Positions 7,005-14,120 of a stretch of 25,379 nt of DNA are shown here, piece by piece. A program made the position numbers and the translations under genes. The notes under the pieces are model-generated. The model worked only from the letters and a program-made list of their open reading frames with translations, made no database searches and was not told the origin of the DNA. The stretch lies in the IMG/VR virus record IMGVR_UViG_3300044716_000444, positions 1-25,379 of that record. One strand, 5' to 3'. How positions within the stretch are numbered: the stretch's first letter is position 1; every line of letters begins with the position of its first letter. This stretch comes from a virus.

Positions 7005-7812
7005 GAAACTTCTCCAAAAAGTCTAAATCGTAATTCATCACCTGAGGCCAGTTTTCAATGGCGAAATCTCTGAACCAGCCTGAACAGAGAGTCGTACAAA
7101 TTTTTGAAACTGCCATTCCGAAGGCCATTTTAGCAGACCTATGCGGTTTGTCAAGGATTAAGTTCGGAATAATGAATCTCTCAAGAGAGATTACGAAAGC
7201 TTCCTCTCTTACGCACCTGATCTTGTCCTGATGGCTTAGGCCATCCCAGAGGGACTTATCGCACCACACCGACTCGTCCCCCGAAGGCTTCAGCCTTTCA
7301 AAGATGGGACGAGGTCCGTAACATGTGGCCAGATGTATTTCGTCGTGGTCGAAGACCTTAGTGACATAGTCATCAAAGAACTCAGTCTTCGACTTGCGGA
7401 GAGAGGGAACCCTGTCCCCGTATAGGTCCTTAGTCTGCTTGGTGAGCTTCTTAAGAAGTTCGTCGTATTTAGCCCGTTCAATATGGTTCAGCCTGTCATA
7501 TGAGATGCCGATTGATTTCATCTCATGATAGTCTCGGATGTTCTTTTCGAAACCGAGGGGTCTATGAAGGTGGCTCCGCTTAATCAGCATTAGGGCTGTT
7601 AAGCTAGGAAGCTTAGCTTCCCCATATGGGGTATCTGTAGTGAGTCCAGTACCGAAGGCTCGACAAACCTCCAGCGTACAAAGCTCCTGCGGAGCTAAAT
7701 CGCAGTCTTGAGACTGTTTGAGGGCTTCGCCCTCTAGGACGAAGTCCCAATCTTTTTCTTCGACGTTTCGCGGAGCGTGGCAGGCTAAAGCCCGAGATCC
7801 AATAATGTACAC
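6952..7812 (-). CDS. MNT-type nucleotidyltransferase-like protein
   Basis: A 286-residue protein that opens with MYIIGSRALACHAPRN and then KDWDFV. Gly-Ser followed ~15 residues later by Asp-x-Asp is the signature of the minimal nucleotidyltransferase fold (GS...DxD), seen in phage proteins that usually carry a helical C-terminus, as here. I cannot see which nucleotide or target it uses, and some phage members may be inactive. The start is a GTG at 7812 with AGGAG seven bases upstream, in a TAGTG overlap with the HD gene. Pairing with the HD gene recalls enzymes combining the two folds, but this is only suggestive. The gene contains GAGGGCGAAGCCCTC. Confidence 0.75.
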   Translation of the reverse strand: MYIIGSRALACHAPRNVEEKDWDFVLEGEALKQSQDCDLAPQELCTLEVCRAFGTGLTTDTPYGEAKLPSLTALMLIKRSHLHRPLGFEKNIRDYHEMKSIGISYDRLNHIERAKYDELLKKLTKQTKDLYGDRVPSLRKSKTEFFDDYVTKVFDHDEIHLATCYGPRPIFERLKPSGDESVWCDKSLWDGLSHQDKIRCVREEAFVISLERFIIPNLILDKPHRSAKMAFGMAVSKICTTLCSGWFRDFAIENWPQVMNYDLDFLEKFHEYFGSRLKRSDCFINE

Positions 7813-8423
7813 TACTTTGCTCCTGAATAAGGGTCCCAGCTATCACAGTCGTTCATACGGGCCGATATCCCATCACATAGGTGCAACATCCAAGCCAATC
7901 CGCTCTTAGGAGCCACAGGACTCCCCCAAGCTCGTTGCCCATGATGGGAGAGGATAGCATGGGTGATTTCGTCTACATCAATCGACTTGACGAAATCGTC
8001 AATTGTTGCTGGCTTAGCCAAATTCCATTTCTCAGCAGCAAGGTTCCATTGGATTGCCGAACGACTGATATGGTGAATGCTTCGCTTGTGGGGCATAGAA
8101 ACCCATGTATCATAATTAGGATGGCCCTCTGGGCCGCTAGGCCCATAGTCCCACATTTTCCCACAGTCATGAAACAATGCAGCTAGAAACAATTCTCTAT
8201 GGCTCATACCGCAACCAAGTATTGCATCATTCGCTAAGCACAGCATAATGACTTCGGCAGTGTGTCTAACTAGCCCATGCTTCCCATAGTGGTGTTGCTC
8301 CCTACGAGAAGAGCCAGACCACAAATAGAACCTGCCATCACCAATGACTTCGTTGGCGATATGGCTTACGCCAAGATTATTGGCGGTCTTTTCGATGTAC
8401 TCAAGTGATGTTTTAGGCGTCAT
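7812..8423 (-). CDS. HD-domain phosphohydrolase
   Basis: A 203-residue protein from the ATG at 8423 (AGGAG six bases upstream). Metal-ligand candidates are in order: KHGLVRHTAEV (His), LAALFHDCGKM (HD pair), HAILSHHGQRAWGSP (His) and LHLCDGISAR (Asp). This is the H...HD...H...D layout of HD phosphohydrolases that act on nucleotides or nucleic-acid ends. The substrate cannot be read from the sequence. It overlaps the upstream gene by 11 bases and runs directly into the nucleotidyltransferase-like gene, so the two are co-translated. Confidence 0.85.
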   Translation of the reverse strand: MTPKTSLEYIEKTANNLGVSHIANEVIGDGRFYLWSGSSRREQHHYGKHGLVRHTAEVIMLCLANDAILGCGMSHRELFLAALFHDCGKMWDYGPSGPEGHPNYDTWVSMPHKRSIHHISRSAIQWNLAAEKWNLAKPATIDDFVKSIDVDEITHAILSHHGQRAWGSPVAPKSGLAWMLHLCDGISARMNDCDSWDPYSGAK

Positions 8424-8712
8424 TCTGTTCTCCTGATTCAGCTTGCTGAATCTCCCAATCATACAAGCAGTCGCTGTCAAAATCAAGAAGGTCTTCGACC
8501 TTCAATCCGAATTTCGGCATAATTTGGAGGAATTCCGACCGAATGTCTCGGGTTCCCTCTAGATCGTCGCCGTCAACACAGGAACTATGCCAAACACAGG
8601 TGGATTTGTTTCCAATATCTTCCCATAGCTCAAGTTGTTTAAAGCCGGGATCATAGTAGCCTCCATCGAGACCGTCATCATACCATCCGTCAACCTCTAG
8701 GCGGTAGCCCAT
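8413..8712 (-). CDS. Acidic orphan protein
   Basis: A 99-residue, very acidic protein starting MGYRLEVDGWYDDGLDGGYY. The ATG at 8712 has GGAG nine bases upstream, and the gene overlaps the HAD gene end by 23 bases. It contains an aspartate-rich C-terminal part (VEDLLDFDSDCLYDWEIQ). High acidity and small size would fit a DNA mimic or an inhibitor, but nothing in the sequence proves it. Confidence 0.65.
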   Translation of the reverse strand: MGYRLEVDGWYDDGLDGGYYDPGFKQLELWEDIGNKSTCVWHSSCVDGDDLEGTRDIRSEFLQIMPKFGLKVEDLLDFDSDCLYDWEIQQAESGEQNDA

Positions 8713-9124
8713 TCAATTTCTCCAAGATGATATCAACATCCTGCTCGGTTAGGCCGAGCTTGTAGTCGGTTCGGTAAAAGAGGAGATTTGGCAATCTCGG
8801 GTCACACTCATCGGCGGACATGTCATCTAAGATCAGGCCGCAGGAATGATCGTCTTCCTTCATCCACTCTTTAATTTCGTCCTTGCGGTGGCCACCTATA
8901 ATGCGAGGTGTACAACTGTATAGTTCCAGCCCAATATGCTTAAGCTCTGACCTTACTACAGTCTTCTGCCGAGGGCTCATTCTTCTGTCGGAAGACAGCA
9001 CTATTTTAAAGTCGATGAAATCACAGAGCTGCTTTAGGCAGTTCATGTTGTACTTATCAAAATCTTCTTCGGACCCATAGTGATTGAGGACATTGTCCAC
9101 ATCAAGGAAGAGATAATTACTCAT
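8690..9124 (-). CDS. HAD-family phosphatase-like protein
   Basis: A 144-residue protein with HAD motif I as YLFLDVDNVLN (nucleophile Asp8, acid/base Asp10), motif II as IVLSSDRR (Ser), and motif IV as LILDDMSADE. The conserved Lys of motif III is probably in the HRKDEIKEW segment. The short, capless form resembles the HAD domains found with phage and bacterial RNA-repair or nucleotide-handling proteins. The substrate is likely a phosphorylated nucleotide or RNA/DNA end (inference). The start ATG overlaps the stop of the 56-residue gene (ATGAGTAA). Confidence 0.85.
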   Translation of the reverse strand: MSNYLFLDVDNVLNHYGSEEDFDKYNMNCLKQLCDFIDFKIVLSSDRRMSPRQKTVVRSELKHIGLELYSCTPRIIGGHRKDEIKEWMKEDDHSCGLILDDMSADECDPRLPNLLFYRTDYKLGLTEQDVDIILEKLNGLPPRG

Positions 9125-9287
9125 GATGATCCATTATCCTGTGTAGATCTAAGGGGTGTATAGGCTTGATCACTGGAATATCGTTATTCCCAGTCTCGAT
9201 CCAATGAACCGTGTACAAACCAATTTTGGGATGGTAGTAAACTTTGTTTGCTTCTTCGTGGAGACGCCTGAGTTCGGTCTGGTTCAT
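9117..9287 (-). CDS. 56-residue orphan between two coupled genes
   Basis: A short gene encoding MNQTELRRLHEEANKVYYHP and continuing to IMDHHE-stop. Its ATG overlaps the preceding TGA (ATGA) and its TAA overlaps the start of the HAD gene, so it fills the gap exactly. The His-rich C-terminus (IKPIHPLDLHRIMDHHE) could bind metal. There is no recognised family. Exact packing between two well-supported genes makes it likely to be real despite its size. Confidence 0.7.
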   Translation of the reverse strand: MNQTELRRLHEEANKVYYHPKIGLYTVHWIETGNNDIPVIKPIHPLDLHRIMDHHE

Positions 9288-9709
9288 TCGAATAGTCCGT
9301 AGCCGGGAGTGTTGAGGTGCCTGCCTTGGTCGTCACGACCATAGAAATTGATATCCTCATAATCAGATACCATTGGTGTAAGTGCCAACTCCGGATTGAT
9401 CTTGTTGAGTAGAGAGACCCAAAGGAAGAAAAGACTCTCTGGTGGAGATAGGTCTTCTTCCGCCCAATCATATTTGAATTCAGAAGTATCTGGTAATATT
9501 TCCGAAATTTTATCTTGAATCTCAGGCGAGATGGACGATTCCATATATCCTTTGTACAGATCTCCTATATCAAACCCCATTACAGATCGTGCAGAAAAAT
9601 GTGCTTCTCTGACATCTTGAACTGAAAGTGGAGTAGTGGCGAAGAAATACTCGCATTTTCCGTGGCCATCATCTGACCAGTCACCGATTGGGAATCTAAT
9701 CTTGTTCAT
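9284..9709 (-). CDS. Orphan protein, 141 residues
   Basis: Starts MNKIRFPIGDWSDDGHGKCE. The opening HGKCEYFFATTPLSVQDVRE looks like an alpha/beta domain, with an aromatic, helical C-terminal half (LFFLWVSLLNKINPEL). The ATG overlaps the previous stop (CGATGA). The N-terminal pattern WSDDGHGKC recurs in phage proteins of unknown function. No catalytic signature is convincing. Confidence 0.7.
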   Translation of the reverse strand: MNKIRFPIGDWSDDGHGKCEYFFATTPLSVQDVREAHFSARSVMGFDIGDLYKGYMESSISPEIQDKISEILPDTSEFKYDWAEEDLSPPESLFFLWVSLLNKINPELALTPMVSDYEDINFYGRDDQGRHLNTPGYGLFE

Positions 9710-10074
9710 CGTATCTCCGGCCCATCAGGACCCATGAATGTCGAGCTTCGATCGTTAACCATGATGAAATTAGGCACCATCTTTGGTGCCACATACCCGC
9801 AGAAGATCTCCCAGTCGGCAGGGTTTTCAGCATTGTACTCGACAAATTTGTGATGTCTAGCGACAAACTCTGTTTTGCTAGGTTTTTCTGGAGGAAGCTC
9901 GCAGGTATAGACCACATCAAATCCACTCAGTTTGGCTGGGCGGATGCCGCAAGCGTCAACTCTTGCAGTAAAATCCTCACGGATCTGACTGATGTGCTTT
10001 TCATTATCTGGATGTGTTAGGATTTTTATGTGGCACCTGTAGGTATTTGTAAGCTGGCCATAGCTTTTTGCCAC
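9706..10074 (-). CDS. Orphan protein, start uncertain
   Basis: Up to 122 residues from a GTG at 10074 (MAKSYGQLTNTYRCHIKIL). That start has no clear Shine-Dalgarno and overlaps the upstream gene by about 70 bases, so translation may begin elsewhere. The frame remains open and conserved-looking (CHIKILTHPDNEKHISQI, then DVVYTCELPPEKPSKTEF). It ends in the ATGA overlap with the next gene. The fold looks alpha/beta. No family is recognised. Confidence 0.6.
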   Translation of the reverse strand: MAKSYGQLTNTYRCHIKILTHPDNEKHISQIREDFTARVDACGIRPAKLSGFDVVYTCELPPEKPSKTEFVARHHKFVEYNAENPADWEIFCGYVAPKMVPNFIMVNDRSSTFMGPDGPEIR

Positions 10075-10348
10075 GACAAGCTGGGTCTAGCGTCTTACCA
10101 TAGTAAGACACGGTCCAGTGTTCCCTGAGCCCGTTGGGCTCTTTGTGCTTGACTAGGGCGATTATGTTCTTTGGTGGGTATCCCAAGTCAAAATCATCAT
10201 CTATGTCAATTGCGGACTTAACGCTGTCATCGGACGTGATATCCATGTGGCCAACTCTAATGATAGCCTCTTCTAGGCTTATGCCTAATAGCATGGCTAC
10301 ACAACTTTGACCGCATGTAGTGCTAGTTGGCTGCTTTATCAATTGCAT
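10004..10348 (-). CDS. C39/papain-like cysteine peptidase fold protein
   Basis: A 114-residue protein from the ATG at 10348 (GAGGAAATCC upstream). It contains QPTSTTCGQSCVAMLLGISL near the N-terminus, where Cys follows a Gln as in C39 peptidases (oxyanion Gln and nucleophile Cys). Later, HWTVSYYGKTLDP supplies His and Asp for a Cys-His-Asp triad. Small stand-alone proteins of this shape are frequent in large phages and are thought to be proteases or deamidase/transferase relatives. It overlaps the polymerase N-piece by 26 bases. A second family member is at 17519-17959. Confidence 0.75.
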   Translation of the reverse strand: MQLIKQPTSTTCGQSCVAMLLGISLEEAIIRVGHMDITSDDSVKSAIDIDDDFDLGYPPKNIIALVKHKEPNGLREHWTVSYYGKTLDPACRGKKLWPAYKYLQVPHKNPNTSR

Positions 10349-11306
10349 GGATTTCCTCAAGCTCTTTCAGATAAATAGCTTCAAAGTCTCTGAATTCGTC
10401 GATGAATGGATACTCATCAAAGCTCAAGTGCTTCGGATAGGCACGAGCAGCATTGAAGAAGCGGCTGAATAGAAGCCCATAAGGCATTGGGTCAACCAGA
10501 TTAATTCCGATCAGGTCGGAGACCAGACAACCGGCAGAACTTCCACGGCCCACTGAGCACAACTGTCCATCTGCCCTGCCCTTATTTACGAAATCGGAAA
10601 CGATCAGGAAATATCCTGATAGATTGGCCAACTCAATAACCTTCATTTCATAGCGTACGCGAGCGTCATACTCGGCTTTCTTGATAGGATCGAAGTTCTT
10701 CGTATGCTCTGCGAATCCCTCTCTCACCTTTTCCCAAAGTAGCTCAACTTCCCCGTCAGAGAACTTTGGCAGCTTTGGAGGTGCGGCGATCTCAAAGAGT
10801 TCGACTGCATCGAACTCAGAATAGATCGGGCTTTCAGGGATCTCCGCAGGAGATACCATGTGGAAACCTGAAGTTTCCTCGGCAAGTTCTGAGAGCTTGA
10901 TTTTTAGTCCTAAGCAGCGAAGAATGCGGTAGAACTCTTCATCCTCTTTCTCGACATAACGGCAGTCGGGGAGCTTTCCGGTAAAAGAGATAAGGTGGGG
11001 TGAATTAGCCAAGGTGTCCCGATTGAGGCGGGCATGAATGGAAAATTCGTTGACGACAGACAATAAGTCCTTCCACCCTTGGAGGTTCTTGCAGAAGGCG
11101 TAAGTCTCACCAAAGTCGCACCCGATAATAGGCTTGATCTTGGCAGACTTACACTCCTCAATGAATTCGAGGGCGGCAGAGACATTACCAAAGTCGCAGA
11201 GGCCCACTGCTTCATAACCTAAAGCTTTGGCCTTCTGTGCTATTTCCCGAGGCTTTGAGAAGGCTCGGTGGATGCTGTAATGGGTTCTATTGATCAGTGG
11301 AATCAT
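10323..11306 (-). CDS. dnaE-N: DNA polymerase III alpha (DnaE-type), N-terminal piece of a split polymerase
   Basis: A 327-residue protein comprising a PHP domain (about residues 1-200) and the first part of the DnaE palm. The palm start is seen as LCSVGRGSSAGCLVSDLIG followed by DPMPYGLLFSRFFNAAR, which corresponds to DnaE up to just before the catalytic PD(I/F)DxDF. That motif opens the matching region of the protein at 384-2729. The PHP metal site is eroded: the usual HxH is NRTHYS and the usual DHG is CDFGN, so exonuclease activity is unlikely. The last ~39 residues after FFNAAR are unmatched and may dock to the other half. The ATG at 11306 overlaps the nuclease gene by 20 bases. Confidence 0.93.
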   Translation of the reverse strand: MIPLINRTHYSIHRAFSKPREIAQKAKALGYEAVGLCDFGNVSAALEFIEECKSAKIKPIIGCDFGETYAFCKNLQGWKDLLSVVNEFSIHARLNRDTLANSPHLISFTGKLPDCRYVEKEDEEFYRILRCLGLKIKLSELAEETSGFHMVSPAEIPESPIYSEFDAVELFEIAAPPKLPKFSDGEVELLWEKVREGFAEHTKNFDPIKKAEYDARVRYEMKVIELANLSGYFLIVSDFVNKGRADGQLCSVGRGSSAGCLVSDLIGINLVDPMPYGLLFSRFFNAARAYPKHLSFDEYPFIDEFRDFEAIYLKELEEIHAIDKAAN

Positions 11307-11787
11307 GGCTTTGCTCGCTTAAAGGTATGTTATCCAAATTTGAAATTTGGACGTTCCAACAATCTTCAGTAAAAGTAAATCTGCCGTCCGGGGAACCCTT
11401 CTTGGCGAAGAACCCCCTGTCTAACAAGTCAACTTTGCTAATATACCCCAAGAGCCAGCCGACTCCAGACGCTAGGTTAACTCTAGCAAAGATATACCCG
11501 TCACATTCGTTCTTAAGTTGGTAGCTCATGACCGAACAGAGATAGTGACCTTTCGGATCTGATGAACACGATTTCGTCTTCACGTCGATCTTCAGATCAC
11601 CAATCTCTATGTCGTAGTCGAAGCTTTCCACAAGCTTACCAGAGGTGTGCCTTTCTGTCAAGGCCTCTCCGACAAAACCTGCCAAATTCCCTTTCCCTTG
11701 GGTCCGGGAACTGGCGAGGACTCCCATCAGGTCACTGCGGGACTTCGCGGTCATTAGGTCAATGTCCGAAATGGGCATCTCAATCAT
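11287..11787 (-). CDS. PD-(D/E)xK nuclease, resolvase-like
   Basis: A 166-residue protein with GFVGEALTERH (the early Glu), FDYDIEIGDLKIDVKTKS (Asp and the DVKTK core) and GYIFARV. The order E...D...xDxKxK on strands is the PD-(D/E)xK catalytic core. Small phage members act as Holliday-junction resolvases or replication-repair nucleases, and its place directly upstream of the polymerase piece fits that role (inference). The ATG overlaps the previous TGA (ATGA) and the end overlaps the polymerase start. Confidence 0.8.
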   Translation of the reverse strand: MIEMPISDIDLMTAKSRSDLMGVLASSRTQGKGNLAGFVGEALTERHTSGKLVESFDYDIEIGDLKIDVKTKSCSSDPKGHYLCSVMSYQLKNECDGYIFARVNLASGVGWLLGYISKVDLLDRGFFAKKGSPDGRFTFTEDCWNVQISNLDNIPLSEQSHDSTDQ

Positions 11788-11975
11788 CGGGCTCTCGCAA
11801 TAGTGACTCTTTGGATCGCTTCAGATACCTGCTCAAGCTGGGTGGCCGTTAAGCCGCCCCTGTAGTAACTGAAGACCATAGGCGAGTCTTGGCTGAACTT
11901 CCCGTCGCGGATAACTCCCACGACCTCCTTACTCGCATCCAGCACTAGCTGTCTCTTTTTGTCGAGGTAGAACAT
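11784..11975 (-). CDS. Small orphan protein
   Basis: A 63-residue protein starting MFYLDKKRQLVLDASKEVVG, chosen at the ATG at 11975 because GGAGAT lies six bases upstream. A longer form would start within the upstream gene. It overlaps the PcfJ-like gene by 47 bases. The C-terminus (TATQLEQVSEAIQRVTIARA) is helical. No family is recognised. Confidence 0.6.
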   Translation of the reverse strand: MFYLDKKRQLVLDASKEVVGVIRDGKFSQDSPMVFSYYRGGLTATQLEQVSEAIQRVTIARAR

Positions 11976-13188
11976 TTTTGATCTCCGATATAAAGGATTC
12001 AATGAGGGCAAAATCGCCATCATCGTAACCCCTATTATAGCGGTTGTTTAGCTGATCAATCACGAACTTTTTGCCCACCTTCTTCAGGGAGAGATTATAG
12101 ATGAGTGTTCCACCCTTAAATAGGCCGCACATCACAATAGTCCCGTCAAGGATACGACTTCGATACGAGGTAACACAATTACTCATATATGTGCTCCACT
12201 CGATCAGTTCGTGGCAATCTTTGCACACTTTGACGGTGAATTCCCCAATCTCGGAATCATGGAAGTCATATTCTTTGAATGGGAAATTCTCGTGTTCCAT
12301 CTTCCGATGGTAAGTGGAGAGGGCGTCGTGGTACTCATGAATTCTCTTAGCTTTAGCGAGAGCTAGTGGAGTTGACTCGATATCTATTACCCCAGCGATC
12401 TGCTTATACATCCTCACAGTATCAGGAAGCAATATGATGAATTGTCGAGACCATATCTGGGCGACATCTTCCTTCTTGAGGAGGCCCTTCTTAAAGAAAG
12501 TAGGATTTAAATGTATCAACTCCTTGAGCCCGGCAATTTTAGCACCAGTTTGGATATTGGGAACATCAATCTCGCCAAAGGTCAGATACTTCCGAAGCAT
12601 CCTGATAGTATCTAACTTTTCCCTTTGTTTGTATTCAGGCTCGGCCAAGATATCGGCCAAAAACTTCTTGCCAGAAAAGCCACAGTAGGACTTGATACTC
12701 TTTTTTACTGATGGTTTTGTCATGACCCTAGCCATATCTAGGGTTGGCTTTGGGTAGAGATCCACATAATGCGGGAAATTCAGCCTGATTACGTTCTTGT
12801 AGAATGGAACACCAATCTTGAACTTTAGCCCATATTCCTTGTTGATGACCCTATTGATTTTGGCATTAATTCCCTTCTTGAGGTCGTTAAGGCTCATCAA
12901 CGGATCATATGTACACCTAACTGGAATACCACCAGTGCCGAGAGTCTTGGTGATGTATGAGACCATCTTCCCATTCTTGATCTTGAATGAAACCTTCCGG
13001 CGTTGGCTAATAGATTCGCCAATATTAGACCATTTGAAAAAGAAGCTGTCTTTGAAGACATGCAGGTCTAGTACTCTAGCAACGAACCTGAATCCGTTGC
13101 CCTTCTTAATGCGGCAAAGTCGCTTAGAGATTCGCCAAATGCGTCCATTCTCGTTCTCGCAGAGAACATACTCTTTTCGGTTCTTCAA
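11929..13188 (-). CDS. PcfJ-like protein
   Basis: A 419-residue basic protein. The C-terminal third (about residues 320-400) matches the PcfJ-like family: LIEWSTYMSNCVTSYRSRIL, followed by a repeated-strand part with LIYNLSLKKVGKKFVIDQL and NNRYNRG, i.e. the family's 'M-x-NCV-x-x-Y' and 'Q-x-x-x-x-N' hallmarks. PcfJ-like proteins occur on conjugative elements and in large phages and their biochemical role is not established. The start is a TTG at 13188 with GGAGAG seven bases upstream, just after the rIIB terminator. No consensus promoter is visible in the gap, so expression may depend on read-through. Confidence 0.8.
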   Translation of the reverse strand: MKNRKEYVLCENENGRIWRISKRLCRIKKGNGFRFVARVLDLHVFKDSFFFKWSNIGESISQRRKVSFKIKNGKMVSYITKTLGTGGIPVRCTYDPLMSLNDLKKGINAKINRVINKEYGLKFKIGVPFYKNVIRLNFPHYVDLYPKPTLDMARVMTKPSVKKSIKSYCGFSGKKFLADILAEPEYKQREKLDTIRMLRKYLTFGEIDVPNIQTGAKIAGLKELIHLNPTFFKKGLLKKEDVAQIWSRQFIILLPDTVRMYKQIAGVIDIESTPLALAKAKRIHEYHDALSTYHRKMEHENFPFKEYDFHDSEIGEFTVKVCKDCHELIEWSTYMSNCVTSYRSRILDGTIVMCGLFKGGTLIYNLSLKKVGKKFVIDQLNNRYNRGYDDGDFALIESFISEIKNVLPRQKETASAGCE

Positions 13189-13215
13189 GAAATCTCTCCG
13201 AGCTTTTGAATAAGA

Positions 13216-13235
13216 AAGGGGCCTTTCGGCCCCTT
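13216..13235 (-). terminator. Rho-independent terminator after rIIB
   Basis: Directly after the rIIB stop the transcript reads AAGGGGCCGAAAGGCCCCTT, then TCTTATTC. This gives a six-base GC stem (eight with the flanking A-U pairs), a GAAA tetraloop and a U-rich tail. It is the strongest intrinsic terminator in the window and separates rIIA-rIIB from the PcfJ-like gene. Confidence 0.9.
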
Positions 13236-13238
13236 AGA

Positions 13239-14120
13239 TTAGCAGTTACAGTCGAACTCGCTAGAGCCACAGCCCCCGCATTCGTATTCTTCTTCGTCTT
13301 CGCTCCAGTACTCGTCAAGATCTTCGATATCTTCTGGGTCGATAGCATATGCTGGAGCCTGACGCTCGACGATAGCCAGATTCTTGAACTCGGAGACAAC
13401 TTCGTAGTAGCAACAACGAATCTTCTGGCAGTCACAATCAAGAGGCACACTCACGACGTCAGCAGGGTCAACCTTGCAGATGATCTGCTTATTTGAAGTG
13501 TATACGCTTGTCACATACTTCAAGCTGCCAACGTGATAGCCTTCACTACAACCGACTTGAAAGTCATCATTGACCTTACGGCGAGGCATCTCGTTGACAT
13601 CTCCCACGTTGTTGCGGATCTTACCAGTGTACTTATCCACGTAGTCACCAGCCTTAACTTCACGACCGTAGCAGTCCACGAAGTTAGGACCTTTATAAAC
13701 TGACACAGACTTGTAAGCTAGAAAGCACCCATCCTCACAAATTGCCAAGCTCTTATGGGCCAACCAAGAGTAAAGCTCTTTAACGGCTCGGCTGCTTGGA
13801 TTGTAGAACAATCGCTTCATGAAGTTGAGCATGGGGACTTCATCGAACCCCTCCTCAATCATTGAGAGAATGATAGAAGAGATTGATGGGTCAATTTGTT
13901 CGTCCTGATAGTAAAGAGCCCCCTCCCGAAGAACGAATCCATCCTTCGACCAAGTCTGGACGTTTTTGCCAATATTGATGAGGGAGAGAAAGCCCGCTTC
14001 GTCTTTTGTCTTTACTGACTCAATCAGAGCGGCATAGTTTGGATGGCTGCTATCAAATGTGTGGACCTCGTTAGAGGTCACAACTGTCCAGCAACCATTG
14101 TGATCTTTAATGTAGTTCAT
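13239..14120 (-). CDS. rIIB: RIIB-like protein
   Basis: A 293-residue protein with the RIIB pattern: NPSSRAVKELYSWLAHKSLA, then EDGCFLAYKSVS, NVGDVNEMPRRKVND and CSEGYHVGSLKYV. In T4 the RIIA/RIIB membrane-associated pair counters a superinfection-exclusion system. Related pairs are common in large phages and may act in lysis timing or anti-defence. The C-terminus is acidic and Cys-rich (SEDEEEYECGGCGSSEFDCN), perhaps binding metal. The ATG overlaps the rIIA stop (ATGA) with AAGGAG upstream. A promoter-like site inside rIIA (14264-14292) could add rIIB transcription. A strong terminator follows. Confidence 0.92.
   Translation of the reverse strand: MNYIKDHNGCWTVVTSNEVHTFDSSHPNYAALIESVKTKDEAGFLSLINIGKNVQTWSKDGFVLREGALYYQDEQIDPSISSIILSMIEEGFDEVPMLNFMKRLFYNPSSRAVKELYSWLAHKSLAICEDGCFLAYKSVSVYKGPNFVDCYGREVKAGDYVDKYTGKIRNNVGDVNEMPRRKVNDDFQVGCSEGYHVGSLKYVTSVYTSNKQIICKVDPADVVSVPLDCDCQKIRCCYYEVVSEFKNLAIVERQAPAYAIDPEDIEDLDEYWSEDEEEYECGGCGSSEFDCNC

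Noticed and set aside
7127-7155. Promoter TTGACA-16-TAAAAT inside the nucleotidyltransferase-like gene
   Set aside because: Reasonable boxes, but shorter spacer, no nearby unit that needs it and no symmetry. It is within what chance gives in AT-containing coding sequence.
9184-9471. Alternative 95-codon frame overlapping 9117-9287
   Set aside because: It overlaps two well-packed genes in another frame, has no ribosome binding site and breaks the ATGA coupling seen for the 56-residue gene.
384-11306. Split intein joining the two polymerase pieces
   Set aside because: The end of the N-piece lacks an intein start (Cys/Ser block A) and the beginning of the C-piece lacks a His-Asn plus Cys/Ser/Thr splice end. 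The extensions are also the wrong length and composition.
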